From Halarcobacter sp. (GTDB taxonomy: Bacteria > Campylobacterota > Campylobacteria > Campylobacterales > Arcobacteraceae), in NCBI GenBank assembly GCA_030145305.1, contig JAQYVX010000002.1, forward strand, positions 248,001 to 312,000: a stretch of DNA of 64,000 nt. Reading direction: 5' to 3'. How positions within the stretch are numbered: position 1 is the first letter of the stretch; each line of letters begins with the position of its first letter. A program made the position numbers and the translations under genes. This document shows positions 9,097 through 18,250 of the stretch, piece by piece. The notes beneath the pieces were generated by a model. It was not told the DNA's origin. It saw only the letters and a list, made by a program, of their open reading frames with translations, and ran no database searches.

Positions 9097-9306
9097 TTAT
9101 TTTTTATTAGTAACGATTCCTGGAGCTTCTTTAGTTCCTATATAGTCACTTACTTCACTATTATATTTCAAATATGCAAAAATAGCTCCTACAACTAAAC
9201 AAAAAATCACAACTAATCTTACTATATTTCTTTTTTCTTTTGATTCGGTTCCCTTATAATCGTCAATCTTATCTAAAGATAATTCATCATCCATATTACT
9301 TTTCAT
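9097..9306 (-). CDS. small single-span membrane protein, unknown function
   Basis: A 69-residue protein with an acidic, charged N-terminal half, one hydrophobic span at about residues 28-46 (IVRLVVIFCLVVGAIFAYL) and a short polar tail. AAAGGAG sits 6-7 bp before the start, which supports real translation. It lies downstream of the glutamate dehydrogenase gene, separated by a hairpin. No family recognised. Confidence 0.65.
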   Translation of the reverse strand: MKSNMDDELSLDKIDDYKGTESKEKRNIVRLVVIFCLVVGAIFAYLKYNSEVSDYIGTKEAPGIVTNKK

Positions 9307-9359
9307 GATAACTCCTTTGTATTTTTTTAGACTATAACAAATTTGAACTTAAAACAATA

Positions 9360-9380
9360 ATTATAAGATGAACTTATAAT
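9360..9380 (-). terminator. hairpin at the 3' end of the glutamate dehydrogenase gene
   Basis: ATTATAAG and CTTATAAT form an 8-bp stem with a 5-nt loop, overlapping the stop codon of the gene at 9374. The minus-strand continuation is T-rich (TTGTTTTAAG). The stem is AT-only, so its strength is modest. Confidence 0.45.
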
Positions 9381-12300
9381 ATCGAAACCATTATTTGATT
9401 TACAGTTACCGCTATTTCTTTTATATCTTTATTCTCTTTTGACATAAAAGTATCTAAATTATCTCTTACTTTATAAAAAGTTTCTTTTCTATTATTTATA
9501 AAGTTTGAAAATGCAACTTCTGGTTCTTCATCTTTTCTTTGGAATTCTAATATCGATTTTGTATAATGAACTACTATAAATTCTATAAATTGTAAAACCT
9601 GATTTCTTAAAATCATATCATTTGGAGATGTGATTTCAACTTTATTTAAAGACATAATAATTTCAAAAATATTAAATTCATGGATTAATGAATAAAACAA
9701 GACTACAACATCTTTAAAGGAATGATTCGTATTTGATTTAATAACAATAGCAGGTACTGCAAATCTTAAATAATCAATTACTGAGAAAAATTGATTAAAG
9801 TCAGTATCATCTTCTATTAGAACTTCAAGTTTTTTGCTATTTACTTGAGATAAAAGAGAGAATAATTCTTCTTTATGATCTAACATATGAGCACTATCTA
9901 ATTGATTTCTCTTTAAATATTTAACCATCCATCTTGTACTAGCATATAAAGTATATTCAAGTTTTGAAAGTAAACTATATTGTTTCTCAACATCCATAAT
10001 ATAGTCTTGTGCATATATTTTTTCTCTTATTTCTTTTACTCCGAACAGTTGTTTGGCAACTAAATAAGATTTGATTTTTAATAAAAATCTTTCTACACCT
10101 AGTTTTTCAAAATCACTAATAAAAGTACAGCCTTGTCCATTTATTACAATATCTGCAATTTTTGTTGCAATTATTTCACGTTTTAAAGGATGATTTAAAA
10201 GTTCATGTTCATATGCTCCCACAAATGATTTAGGGAAATATCTATATAAATATTGTAAAGCAAAAGGTTCATCAATAATAGTTGATTCTAAAAGTAATTT
10301 TTTTACAAAAATCTTTGAATATGAAAGTAATGAACAAAGCACAGGACGTACTATTGAACCTTCCATATCAATGATGTCATTTATATTTTCATCTTTTGGA
10401 ATAAAAAAAGAACTTCTATCAAAGGCAACAACATTATTTTCTAAAACTCTTATTACTTTTAAGAAGTTATTTAAATATTTTCTTGAAAATCTCTCATCAC
10501 TTGATATAGTTAAAGATTGATTATAGTTACTTTGTAAAATCAAAGTTACAATTTGTTCAGTTAAAGAGTGAAGAATATTACGAGATTCCTCTTGACACAT
10601 ATTTTCATGTGATGAAATATTATTTAATAATATTTTTAAGTTTACTTCATGATCTGAGGTGTCAACCCCAGCAGCGTTATCAATACCATCAATATTAATT
10701 CGACCTCCTGCTAAAGCATACTCTATTCTTGCTTTTTGAGTAAAACCAAGATTTCCACCTTCTGATACAATTTTTGCTTTTATATCTTTTGCATCAACTC
10801 TTACTGCTTCATTTTGTTTATCACCTATATCAAGTGAATTTTCATCACTAGCTTTTACATAAGTTCCAACTCCACCATTAAATAATAAATCAACTTCCAT
10901 AGTAAGTAACATAATACATAGCTCTTCACCACTTACTGTTTTTTTATTAGTTTTAACTAGCTTTTTAATTTCACTGCTTAATTCAATCTCTTTTTCACTT
11001 CGTAAAAATACTCCTCCACCTTTTGAAATAAGAGAAGTATCATAAGCACCCCAGCCACCTTTAGTTGATTCAAAAAGTCTTTTTCTTTCAATATAACTTT
11101 TTTCTAAATCAGGAGTTGGATCAATGAAAATTTCTCTATGCCCAATAGCAGCTAAAAGTTTAAATTTATCAGACTCAATAAGTCCATTTCCAAAAACATC
11201 TCCACTCATAGAACCAATTCCCATAACAGTGATACTTTCCTTGTAAATATCAATCCCTTTTTCTATAAAGAATCTTTTTGTTGCCATTAAAGAACCTCGA
11301 GCTGTAATCCCTAAATCCTTGTGACCATAACCATTTGAACCACCACTTGCAAAAGCATCACCTAGCCAATATCCACGACTTATTGCAATTTCATTTGCTA
11401 TATCACTCATAGCAGCAGTTCCCTTATCAGCTGCAACTACAAAATACGGATCATCACCATCATAAGCTATAATATTTTTATCTTTTACAATTTCATCATT
11501 TATTCTATTATCTACTAAATCAAGGTTTGCATTAATATACATCGAATAAATTTCTTTAAAATACTCTTTTGTAATAGTTGCCGAAGTTTTATTTATTACA
11601 AAACCACCCTTTGAACCATCTGGAATAATAATAGAGTTTTTCCCTTCTTGTGTAATCATTAATGATTTTACTTCTTGTCTATAATCATCATGTCTATCAC
11701 TCCATCTTAATCCACCTCTTGAAATATTACTCATTCTTAAATGAATTCCATAAAAATCCGGATGATAAATAAAATTTTCTAAGTTTGGTTGTAAACCTTT
11801 TAAGTTATAAGAAAAGCTTTTAGTATCAATTTTAAGAGCAATTGTCTCTTTATTTAAAAAATAATTTGTTCTTAATAAGCACTTTAAGAAAGATAAAGTA
11901 AGTTTTAAAATTCTATCATCAATAATTTGAGGAATTACTTTTATTAAATTTTCTATATCATTTTCTATTTCAGATAATTTTTCTTTTCTTTTTTCAATTT
12001 TTGGATCAAATTTAGTTAAGAAATAATTAACAAAAAGATTGGTGATAGTATGATGATTTGTTAGAGTATTAAGAATCGTTGCTGAATTTATTGCTAATAC
12101 AGCTTGGTCTAAATATTCAATAAAAGCTCGAACTAATGATACTTTTCTTAAATCAAAATTTTGATTTAAAACAAGAGAAAAAACCTTTGAATGCATCATT
12201 GAAGTATCTTTTAGACAAGATACGATTAGATTTTCTAAATTCTCTTTTGCATATTCAATTCTATTAAGATCCCCACTTGATTCAATACTTAAATTAAGTT

Positions 12301-12574
12301 TTGAGACAAAAACTGTTTTTTTATCATTTTCAATATTATAAGTTACTTCATCAATAATCATAAATCCAATATCATGTAAGATAGGAGTAACAGAGGATAA
12401 AAACAGTTGATATGTAGAATAAATCTTTATACTTTTTGTTTTATTATTATCGACTATTTGTATTACAACTATTTCATTTTGAACACGATTAAATAAATCT
12501 TGTGAAATATCTAAATCTTTTGCTGTTAAGAGTTGAGAACAAACTGCATTTATATCAGAGGATGTTGTAGCCAT
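9374..12574 (-). CDS. large NAD-dependent glutamate dehydrogenase
   Basis: Catalyses L-glutamate + NAD+ to 2-oxoglutarate + NH4+ + NADH, feeding amino-acid carbon into the TCA cycle. The 1066-residue length fits the roughly 115-kDa class, larger than the 50-kDa hexameric enzymes and shorter than the 180-kDa type. Diagnostic catalytic-domain motifs are RGGLRWSDRHDDY (286-298) and PDGSKGGF (318-325), followed by a glycine-rich nucleotide-binding region. The N-terminal 270 residues are a regulatory extension. AAGGA precedes the start. Arcobacter species use amino acids as carbon sources, so a catabolic role is likely. Confidence 0.92.
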   Translation of the reverse strand: MATTSSDINAVCSQLLTAKDLDISQDLFNRVQNEIVVIQIVDNNKTKSIKIYSTYQLFLSSVTPILHDIGFMIIDEVTYNIENDKKTVFVSKLNLSIESSGDLNRIEYAKENLENLIVSCLKDTSMMHSKVFSLVLNQNFDLRKVSLVRAFIEYLDQAVLAINSATILNTLTNHHTITNLFVNYFLTKFDPKIEKRKEKLSEIENDIENLIKVIPQIIDDRILKLTLSFLKCLLRTNYFLNKETIALKIDTKSFSYNLKGLQPNLENFIYHPDFYGIHLRMSNISRGGLRWSDRHDDYRQEVKSLMITQEGKNSIIIPDGSKGGFVINKTSATITKEYFKEIYSMYINANLDLVDNRINDEIVKDKNIIAYDGDDPYFVVAADKGTAAMSDIANEIAISRGYWLGDAFASGGSNGYGHKDLGITARGSLMATKRFFIEKGIDIYKESITVMGIGSMSGDVFGNGLIESDKFKLLAAIGHREIFIDPTPDLEKSYIERKRLFESTKGGWGAYDTSLISKGGGVFLRSEKEIELSSEIKKLVKTNKKTVSGEELCIMLLTMEVDLLFNGGVGTYVKASDENSLDIGDKQNEAVRVDAKDIKAKIVSEGGNLGFTQKARIEYALAGGRINIDGIDNAAGVDTSDHEVNLKILLNNISSHENMCQEESRNILHSLTEQIVTLILQSNYNQSLTISSDERFSRKYLNNFLKVIRVLENNVVAFDRSSFFIPKDENINDIIDMEGSIVRPVLCSLLSYSKIFVKKLLLESTIIDEPFALQYLYRYFPKSFVGAYEHELLNHPLKREIIATKIADIVINGQGCTFISDFEKLGVERFLLKIKSYLVAKQLFGVKEIREKIYAQDYIMDVEKQYSLLSKLEYTLYASTRWMVKYLKRNQLDSAHMLDHKEELFSLLSQVNSKKLEVLIEDDTDFNQFFSVIDYLRFAVPAIVIKSNTNHSFKDVVVLFYSLIHEFNIFEIIMSLNKVEITSPNDMILRNQVLQFIEFIVVHYTKSILEFQRKDEEPEVAFSNFINNRKETFYKVRDNLDTFMSKENKDIKEIAVTVNQIMVSIL

Positions 12575-12657
12575 TGAAGATCCTTTTCATTTTATCTATC
12601 TAATACTACTATTTAAATATTAAGGTTTTGTTAAAAATATATAAAAGTATAATTTTA

Positions 12658-13125
12658 TTATGATGTTATTTTATATTTTTTTGCATTTAATAATTTCATT
12701 ATATCTTGAGTTTTAATTTCTATATCAAGGCCACGTTTACCACCACTTACATAAATAGTTTCAAAAGAAAATGCACTTTGATCAATAACTGTTCTTAATT
12801 TTTTTTTCTGTCCTATTGGTGAAATTCCACCTAATAAGTAACCTGTACTTTTTTGAGCCTCATTTTTATCGGCCATTTTTGCATTTTTTGAATCTAAGAC
12901 TGTAGCAATATTTTTTAAGGACATTGAGCAATTTACAGGAATTAATCCCACTGCTAGTTCTTTTGGATTTAACTCAACTAAGAGAGTTTTAAATACCCTA
13001 TTTTCATCAAGTCCTAATTTTTGGGCAGCTTCTAAACCATAATTAGTACAAGCTGGGTCATGTTCATATTTGTGTATTTTAAAATCACATTTATTCTTTT
13101 TTAGTAAATTAATTGCTGGTGTCAT
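12658..13125 (-). CDS. ybaK: YbaK-type Cys-tRNA(Pro) deacylase
   Basis: A 155-residue single-domain editing enzyme that hydrolyses mischarged Cys-tRNA(Pro). Signature features are the N-terminal HKYEHDP segment, a conserved Lys in RVFKTLLVEL, the central GYLLGGISPIGQKK loop and the late YVSGGKRGLDIEI strand. The start ATGA overlaps the stop of the upstream HEAT-repeat gene by 4 nt, indicating translational coupling. Confidence 0.9.
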   Translation of the reverse strand: MTPAINLLKKNKCDFKIHKYEHDPACTNYGLEAAQKLGLDENRVFKTLLVELNPKELAVGLIPVNCSMSLKNIATVLDSKNAKMADKNEAQKSTGYLLGGISPIGQKKKLRTVIDQSAFSFETIYVSGGKRGLDIEIKTQDIMKLLNAKKYKITS

Positions 13126-14210
13126 TTTAGTTTAAACTCTTTTATAATTTTTTCTTCGCCATTTATAATTATAGCAATTTTATGTAAACCTTTATAATAT
13201 TTTCTTGTTGTAACTGTTCTAAAACTCTGATATTTTTTAAATGATTTATTTTTTTGATTTATTTTATTTTGGCTTAACATGAAAATTTTTCTAGATAAAA
13301 TTCCATTTGCTTTTTGAAAATCTATCGCATATTCAATTCTTACATTTCCTATTTTATCATTTGTAGTTTTTAAATCAAATGAAAAATTTAAATTTTCTTC
13401 TAATATTACTATTTTATCTACTTCAAAATTTTCTACAATTAAAGCAGAATCTTTTTTATATCCAAAAAGTTCTAGTATATTTTTATTTCCTGCTTTTAAA
13501 AGTGTCCTAGAAGCATGTTTACAAATCCAATCTAAATTTTTAGAATAGCCTAAATTCTCTTCTACAAATTTTATCACTTTTTCTGGATTATCTTTTGAAA
13601 TATCATTTAGATTATTTGCAACAGATTTTCGAACATACATACTTTCATCATTCTTTAAAAGTTCTAATATTTCAAAAACTAAATCTGGATTCTTTTTAAA
13701 AGAAGCTAAAGCTATTCCCCAAGGGAGTCTAGGACGACAACCTTCACTTGCTAACCTTCTTACATGTTCATCTGAACTTTTAGCCCATTTTATAAACTCT
13801 TGCATAGTCTCTTTTTTATATTTAATTATAAAATGTCGAATAGCAAACTCAGAACTTGAATCAACAGTAAAATATTCTAAAGCATTAAGAGAAGTTTCTA
13901 AATCATCTAAACCGTAAACCTCAACATAATCAGGCAATACCATAGATTTTAATCCCATAGATACTTCAGTAGAAAAATGTTTTTTTACTTTTTTTAAAAT
14001 CTTTACTGTTTGTTTATAATTCAAGTCCAAAAAAGGATGAATAGAAGAAGAGATAAGTCTCATTCTATCTTTTAATTCTAAATCTTCAAGTGTTGATAAA
14101 ACAAAACTTTTATATTCATCTTTTTTGAAACTATTGTCATATTTATGAATATTATTTGCAAACTCTTCTACAAGTTCTTTGTTGAATAAATTTTTGAAAG
14201 GTTCTGCCAT
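13122..14210 (-). CDS. DNA alkylation repair protein, AlkC/AlkD-like HEAT-repeat family
   Basis: A 362-residue protein. The first 250 or so residues are helical repeats with motifs typical of AlkC/AlkD glycosylases (EFAIRHFIIKY, RRLASEGCRPRLPWG, YVRKSVANNLNDISKDNP, KHASRTLLKAGN). The last 100 residues are beta-rich and resemble the C-terminal Ig-like domain seen in some AlkC proteins. AlkC/AlkD remove 3-methyladenine and related lesions without base flipping. It is the first gene of a two-gene operon with ybaK, overlapping by 4 nt. Confidence 0.8.
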   Translation of the reverse strand: MAEPFKNLFNKELVEEFANNIHKYDNSFKKDEYKSFVLSTLEDLELKDRMRLISSSIHPFLDLNYKQTVKILKKVKKHFSTEVSMGLKSMVLPDYVEVYGLDDLETSLNALEYFTVDSSSEFAIRHFIIKYKKETMQEFIKWAKSSDEHVRRLASEGCRPRLPWGIALASFKKNPDLVFEILELLKNDESMYVRKSVANNLNDISKDNPEKVIKFVEENLGYSKNLDWICKHASRTLLKAGNKNILELFGYKKDSALIVENFEVDKIVILEENLNFSFDLKTTNDKIGNVRIEYAIDFQKANGILSRKIFMLSQNKINQKNKSFKKYQSFRTVTTRKYYKGLHKIAIIINGEEKIIKEFKLK

Positions 14211-14276
14211 CTTCTCTCTTTTTTAAACTATTATAGATATTAAATCAATTACACTTATATCTATCTTATAAATACT

Positions 14277-15575
14277 TTATTTAAACTCTTTATAAAGCTC
14301 GATTATCTCTTCTTTATTCAGTTCTCTTTGTACTTTGTCACTTTGTTTCTTAATTAAAAGACCAAACTCTATAGATGTTTTTTTGTCTAAATTATCTCCA
14401 AAAAACTCACTTATTATAAAACTTATTCCTCCTTTTCCTGATTGGGAATTTACTCTAATTACATTTTCATATCCTCTTTTTATATCTTTTGGGTCTATTG
14501 GTAAATATGGGACATTCCACACTTGGGAATTTTCTCTTCTATAAAAATCAATTCCTTTCTTGATTGCATCTTGATGACCACCACTAAAAGCTGTAAATAT
14601 CATATCACCTACATAAGGATGTCTTGGATGAACTTCTAATTTTGTTTTTTCTTCATACATCTTTTTTACTTCATCAATTATTGATAACTCTAGTTTGGAA
14701 TCAATTCCTTGGGAATGTATGTTAAAAGCTAAATTTATTAAATCTAAGTTTCCAGCTCTCTCGCCATTTCCAAATAATGTTCCCTCAACTTTATCTGCCC
14801 CTGCTAAAATTGCTAATTCTGTAGAAGCTACGGAAGTTCCTCTATCATTATGAGGATGGACGCTTACAATTATTGATTCTCTATTTTCTAAGTTATTACA
14901 CATCCACTCTATTCTATCAGCATAAATATTAGCAATACAAGCCTCTAAAGTATTTGGTAAGTTAATTATCATTTTATTTTTTATTGATGGATTTACTATT
15001 TTAATTACTTCATTACATATTTTTACAGCAAAATCTAAATCTGTTTGTGAAAAGCTTTCAGGAGAATATTGATAAGTAACTTTTCCTTCAAAATCCTTTG
15101 TTAAATCAATTAAGTATTTCATTGACTCAACTGCCATTGAAATTATCTCTTCATCACTTTTTTTAAATACTACTCTTCTTTGAAATTCATTTGTTGGATT
15201 ATATAAATGAAAGATTCCATTTTTAACGCCCTTCATAGCTTCAACACTTTTTTTAATCCATTCTTTTTTTGCAGGAATTAAAATCTGAATTGAAACATCT
15301 TCAGGGATTAAATTCTCTTGGATTAATTTTCTTGTGAAATTAAAATCCGTATCACTAGCACTTGGATAACTAACTTCAATTTGTTTAAGTCCCATTTTTA
15401 CTAAAAAATTAAAATACTCTAATTTTTCTTCTATTCCTAAGGGATTCACCAAAGCTTGATTTCCATCTCTTAAATCTACACTACAATAAATTGGTGCTTT
15501 TGTAATTTGATTATCGGGCCATGTTCTATTGAAATTTTTGACAATAGGATATTGTTTATATTTTTTATAAGTCAT
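14277..15575 (-). CDS. leuA: 2-isopropylmalate synthase, type 2, lacking the C-terminal regulatory domain
   Basis: First committed step of leucine synthesis: acetyl-CoA + 2-oxoisovalerate to 2-isopropylmalate. The TIM-barrel motifs are clear: NRTWPDNQITKAPIYCSVDLRDGNQAL at the start with DLRDG at 34-38, HPHNDRGTSVA, and GNGERAGNLDL. The protein ends at residue 432, after the linker subdomain. Type-2 enzymes normally continue for more than 100 residues with a leucine-binding dimer domain, which is absent. The ATG at 15575 has GGAG six bases upstream; the upstream ATG at 15587 has none, as its own second codon supplies that GGAG. A leucine-rich leader peptide lies upstream. Confidence 0.9.
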   Translation of the reverse strand: MTYKKYKQYPIVKNFNRTWPDNQITKAPIYCSVDLRDGNQALVNPLGIEEKLEYFNFLVKMGLKQIEVSYPSASDTDFNFTRKLIQENLIPEDVSIQILIPAKKEWIKKSVEAMKGVKNGIFHLYNPTNEFQRRVVFKKSDEEIISMAVESMKYLIDLTKDFEGKVTYQYSPESFSQTDLDFAVKICNEVIKIVNPSIKNKMIINLPNTLEACIANIYADRIEWMCNNLENRESIIVSVHPHNDRGTSVASTELAILAGADKVEGTLFGNGERAGNLDLINLAFNIHSQGIDSKLELSIIDEVKKMYEEKTKLEVHPRHPYVGDMIFTAFSGGHQDAIKKGIDFYRRENSQVWNVPYLPIDPKDIKRGYENVIRVNSQSGKGGISFIISEFFGDNLDKKTSIEFGLLIKKQSDKVQRELNKEEIIELYKEFK

Positions 15576-15643
15576 TTTATTCTCCATGATTTTATATATT
15601 TTGCAAGGTATTGCGACAAGAAATGATAAATTTTAGTTTTAAA

Positions 15644-15724
15644 TTATTTAGAGAGTAAGAGATAAAGTTGAAGTAAGTAGTTTGATATTTGAATATGATA
15701 GCTTTTAGTTTTTACACTATTCAT
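15644..15724 (-). CDS. leucine-rich leader peptide upstream of leuA
   Basis: A 26-codon open frame with a strong GGAGAAATC ribosome-binding site directly before its ATG. The last 11 residues are YLLQLYLLLSK, so six of eight consecutive residues are leucine, coded TTA, CTT, CTT, CTC, TTA, CTC; CTC appears sparsely used in this AT-rich sequence. It ends 68 nt before the leuA start. This is the architecture of a LeuL-type attenuation leader, where ribosome stalling at leucine codons reports charged tRNA-Leu supply. No strong terminator stem is visible in the 68-nt gap, so the mechanism may be coupling, Rho or a weak AT-rich hairpin. Confidence 0.7.
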   Translation of the reverse strand: MNSVKTKSYHIQISNYLLQLYLLLSK

Positions 15725-15783
15725 GATTTCTCCTTTTATTTACCTAAGTATATAAAATAAAAAAAATTAAATCTTGTACAAAA

Positions 15784-16581
15784 TTAACATTTGGGGGAAA
15801 TATGTTTTTGATACTCTTTTGGTGTAATTTGGAAAATTCTTTTAAAACTTCTATTTAAATGGCTTTGATCAAAAAAACCACTGTTTTGTGTAACTTCAAG
15901 AATAGACATATTTGAAGATAAAAGATCTTTTGCTTTTTGTACTTTTTTATTTAAAATATAAGAGTGTATTGGCAAACCAAACTCTTTTTTAAAAACCCGA
16001 ATTAAATGAACTGCTGTTAAATCAAATTGTAAAGCCAAGTCATCTAAAATAATATCATCAAGAAAGTTATCATCTAAATACTTTTTTATACTTAGAGCCA
16101 AAGTTGATTCTATTTTGGGGTCTAATTCTTTAAATTCAAAAGAAAAGAAGGATAAGCAAAAAGAAAAAAACATCTCTTCTTTTTCAAGTAAAGAGCTCTT
16201 TTTATTTAATAAATAATCACACATTTTTATAAAACTTTTATAAATATTCTTATTTTTTAAAATTTCATAAGCAGATGTAAAAACAAAATCAATAGTTTCT
16301 AAATACTCTTTTTTTAAATATAAAACATAACTATCTTTTACTTGTTTATTAATACTTGCAAAATGAGGAACACCACTATTTATAATAAGAATTTGATTTG
16401 GTAAAAGTTCTAAGGTAGTATCATTAAAAATTAAATTTAGGGAGCCTTTTTTTATAACCGCTATTGTTAACTCTTCATGTGTATGAGTTTTTGAACAAGG
16501 AGTTACATCCTCTAAGTACAAAAGTTCAATAAAATTTAATTTATCATTTTTAAAAATATTTGATTTCATAAGAAATTTCAT
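15784..16581 (-). CDS. AraC-family transcriptional regulator
   Basis: A 265-residue regulator. The N-terminal half is a cupin-like sensor domain (HTHEELTIAVIKKGSL, INSGVPHFAS). The C-terminal 100 residues carry two helix-turn-helix motifs with the AraC signature (LDDLALQFDLTAVHLIRVFKKEFGLPIHSYIL and SILEVTQNSGFFDQSHLNRSFKRIFQITPKEY). It lies upstream of the leuA leader in the same direction. A 12-bp hairpin ends at its start codon, and the only ribosome-binding candidate, AGGG, falls in that hairpin. Confidence 0.9.
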   Translation of the reverse strand: MKFLMKSNIFKNDKLNFIELLYLEDVTPCSKTHTHEELTIAVIKKGSLNLIFNDTTLELLPNQILIINSGVPHFASINKQVKDSYVLYLKKEYLETIDFVFTSAYEILKNKNIYKSFIKMCDYLLNKKSSLLEKEEMFFSFCLSFFSFEFKELDPKIESTLALSIKKYLDDNFLDDIILDDLALQFDLTAVHLIRVFKKEFGLPIHSYILNKKVQKAKDLLSSNMSILEVTQNSGFFDQSHLNRSFKRIFQITPKEYQKHISPKC

Positions 16582-16610
16582 AAAACAAAACCCTAAAAGG
16601 TTTTGTTTTA
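16581..16610 (-). terminator. hairpin between ppaC and the AraC gene
   Basis: TAAAACAAAACC and GGTTTTGTTTTA form a 12-bp stem with a 6-nt loop. It follows the ppaC stop and reaches the A of the AraC start codon. It can be a ppaC terminator, an element that hides the AraC ribosome-binding site, or both. Confidence 0.6.
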
Positions 16611-16621
16611 TTTATCGCTAT

Positions 16622-17542
16622 TTACGCAAAAGCAGGTTGTAAGAAAGGAATAATTTGTTTTTTTCTAGATAAACATCCATCTAGCCAAACTTTTCCATCT
16701 TCTAGTTTTATATCAAATGCTTTTTCAAAAATTGATGTATCTTTTGAAGAAACTAAAACTTCACTTCCTTCTTTTATAATATCAGTTAAAATTAAACATG
16801 CTGTATGAAGATTATTTTCTTCTCTTAAAGCATCTAAATCAGCTTGAAGTTCTGCTTTTATATTATCAAATAAGCTTAAGTCAATAACTTCTAATTGTCC
16901 AATTCCTACATCATTTCCATGCATATCAAAAGGCTTATAATCTCTTAAAATAAGTTCTCTTACTGGAACTCCTGCAACTGCTGATTTAACAGTAAACATT
17001 TCCATTCCAAGTGCTGCAAAATCTTCGACACCAGCAATTTCTGCTAATTCTCGTACTATTTTAATATCAATATCTGTACAAGTTGGCGATTTAAAAATTA
17101 CAGTATCACTCAAAATTGCACACAACATAACTCCTGCAATATTAGCTGGAATTTCTACACCATGATAATCATACATTTCTTTTACAATTGTGTTTGTACA
17201 ACCAACTGGTCTAATCCAACACTCCAAAGGAGCAGAAGTTGTAATATCACCTAGTTTATGATGATCAACAATACCAACAACAGTTGCTTCATCTAAATCT
17301 TTTGGAGCTTGACCACGATCTGAGTAATCAGTAATAAAAAGTTCACATCCTGCAAACTCAGTCTTAAGAAGAGGTGCTTCAAAACCAAATTTATCTAAGA
17401 TAAATTGTGTTTCTGGACTTACGGGTCCTTGTCTTGCTGGAATTGCTTCCTGTCCAATTTTATTTAAAAGATACGATAATGAAATCGCTGAACAAATAGA
17501 ATCTGAATCAGGAGTTGTATGTCCACATGTATATATTGCCAT
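16622..17542 (-). CDS. ppaC: manganese-dependent inorganic pyrophosphatase (family II)
   Basis: Hydrolyses pyrophosphate to phosphate in the cytosol, pulling biosynthetic reactions forward. The 306-residue DHH-family protein shows GHTTPDSDS near the start, ITDYSDR, VDHHKLGD and the C-terminal SRKKQIIPFL substrate loop, matching family II enzymes. The open frame extends 33 codons further upstream, but ATG 17542 begins the conserved MAIYTCGH sequence and has AGGAAAA before it. It is divergent from ferritin. Confidence 0.95.
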   Translation of the reverse strand: MAIYTCGHTTPDSDSICSAISLSYLLNKIGQEAIPARQGPVSPETQFILDKFGFEAPLLKTEFAGCELFITDYSDRGQAPKDLDEATVVGIVDHHKLGDITTSAPLECWIRPVGCTNTIVKEMYDYHGVEIPANIAGVMLCAILSDTVIFKSPTCTDIDIKIVRELAEIAGVEDFAALGMEMFTVKSAVAGVPVRELILRDYKPFDMHGNDVGIGQLEVIDLSLFDNIKAELQADLDALREENNLHTACLILTDIIKEGSEVLVSSKDTSIFEKAFDIKLEDGKVWLDGCLSRKKQIIPFLQPAFA

Positions 17543-17672
17543 TATTAATTTTCCTATTATTTTTATATCTACTTTTAATTCCAATTTATAAAAAATTAGT
17601 AAATGTAGTAAATTATGAAAAGTACAAAAATTGTACCTCAAATTTCTAATATTTTATCTAAAGTTTTGTTAT

Positions 17673-17688
17673 GATACTTTTAAGTATC
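17673..17688 (+). promoter_or_regulatory. palindrome over the ferritin promoter
   Basis: GATACTT-TT-AAGTATC is a perfect 7-bp inverted repeat overlapping an extended -10 (TGTTATGAT, 17668-17675). The position fits a repressor site controlling ferritin. It does not match the Fur or PerR consensus closely, so the regulator is unknown. Confidence 0.4.
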
Positions 17689-17712
17689 GAAATTATATTT
17701 TAAGGAGAAAAA

Positions 17713-18219
17713 ATGATTAGTAAAAATTTACAAAAAGCTTTAATAGAACAGTTAAATAAAGAGTTTCATTCTGCATATATTTATTTAGGAATGAGTGCAT
17801 ATAGTTCAAAAGAGGGATTTAATGGGGCATCATCTTGGTTCTTAATTCAATATCAAGAAGAAGTAGCACATGGAATGAAATTATTTAAATATCTTGAAGA
17901 TCAAAATGTAGAGATAACTCTTCCTGAAATAAAAAGTGCAAAAGTAGAATATAAATCACTTTTAGATGTATTTAAAAAATCTTTAGCTCATGAGCAAGCT
18001 ATGTCTAAAAATTTAAATAATTTATCGGATATTGCAATGCAAGAAAAAGACCATGCTACATATAATTTACTTCAATGGTATGTAACAGAACAAGTTGAAG
18101 AAGAAGCAACAGTTGGTGAGATTATTGACCATATAAAACTTGTTGGAGATAATGGATACGGACTTTATACTATTGATAAAGAGTTAGCAACTAGAAGTTT
18201 TGGAAATCCTACTATATAA
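17713..18219 (+). CDS. ftn: ferritin (non-haem, Ftn-type)
   Basis: A 168-residue four-helix iron-storage protein that oxidises Fe2+ and stores it as ferric mineral. Ferroxidase-centre residues are visible: Glu in LNKEFHSAYIY, the EEVAHGMK pair, and EQVEEEATVGEI with a downstream Gln/Glu. Length and pattern match bacterial FtnA rather than haem-binding bacterioferritin. TAAGGAG precedes the start; it ends at a strong two-way terminator. Confidence 0.96.
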   Translation: MISKNLQKALIEQLNKEFHSAYIYLGMSAYSSKEGFNGASSWFLIQYQEEVAHGMKLFKYLEDQNVEITLPEIKSAKVEYKSLLDVFKKSLAHEQAMSKNLNNLSDIAMQEKDHATYNLLQWYVTEQVEEEATVGEIIDHIKLVGDNGYGLYTIDKELATRSFGNPTI

Positions 18220-18250
18220 AATAAATAAGAGTTTTTTACTCTTATTTATT
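18220..18250. terminator. bidirectional terminator, ferritin / asparaginase-like gene
   Basis: AATAAATAAGAGT and ACTCTTATTTATT form a perfect 13-bp stem with a TTTTT loop. It covers the stop codon of the convergent gene and has T-rich DNA on the plus side. Confidence 0.8.
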
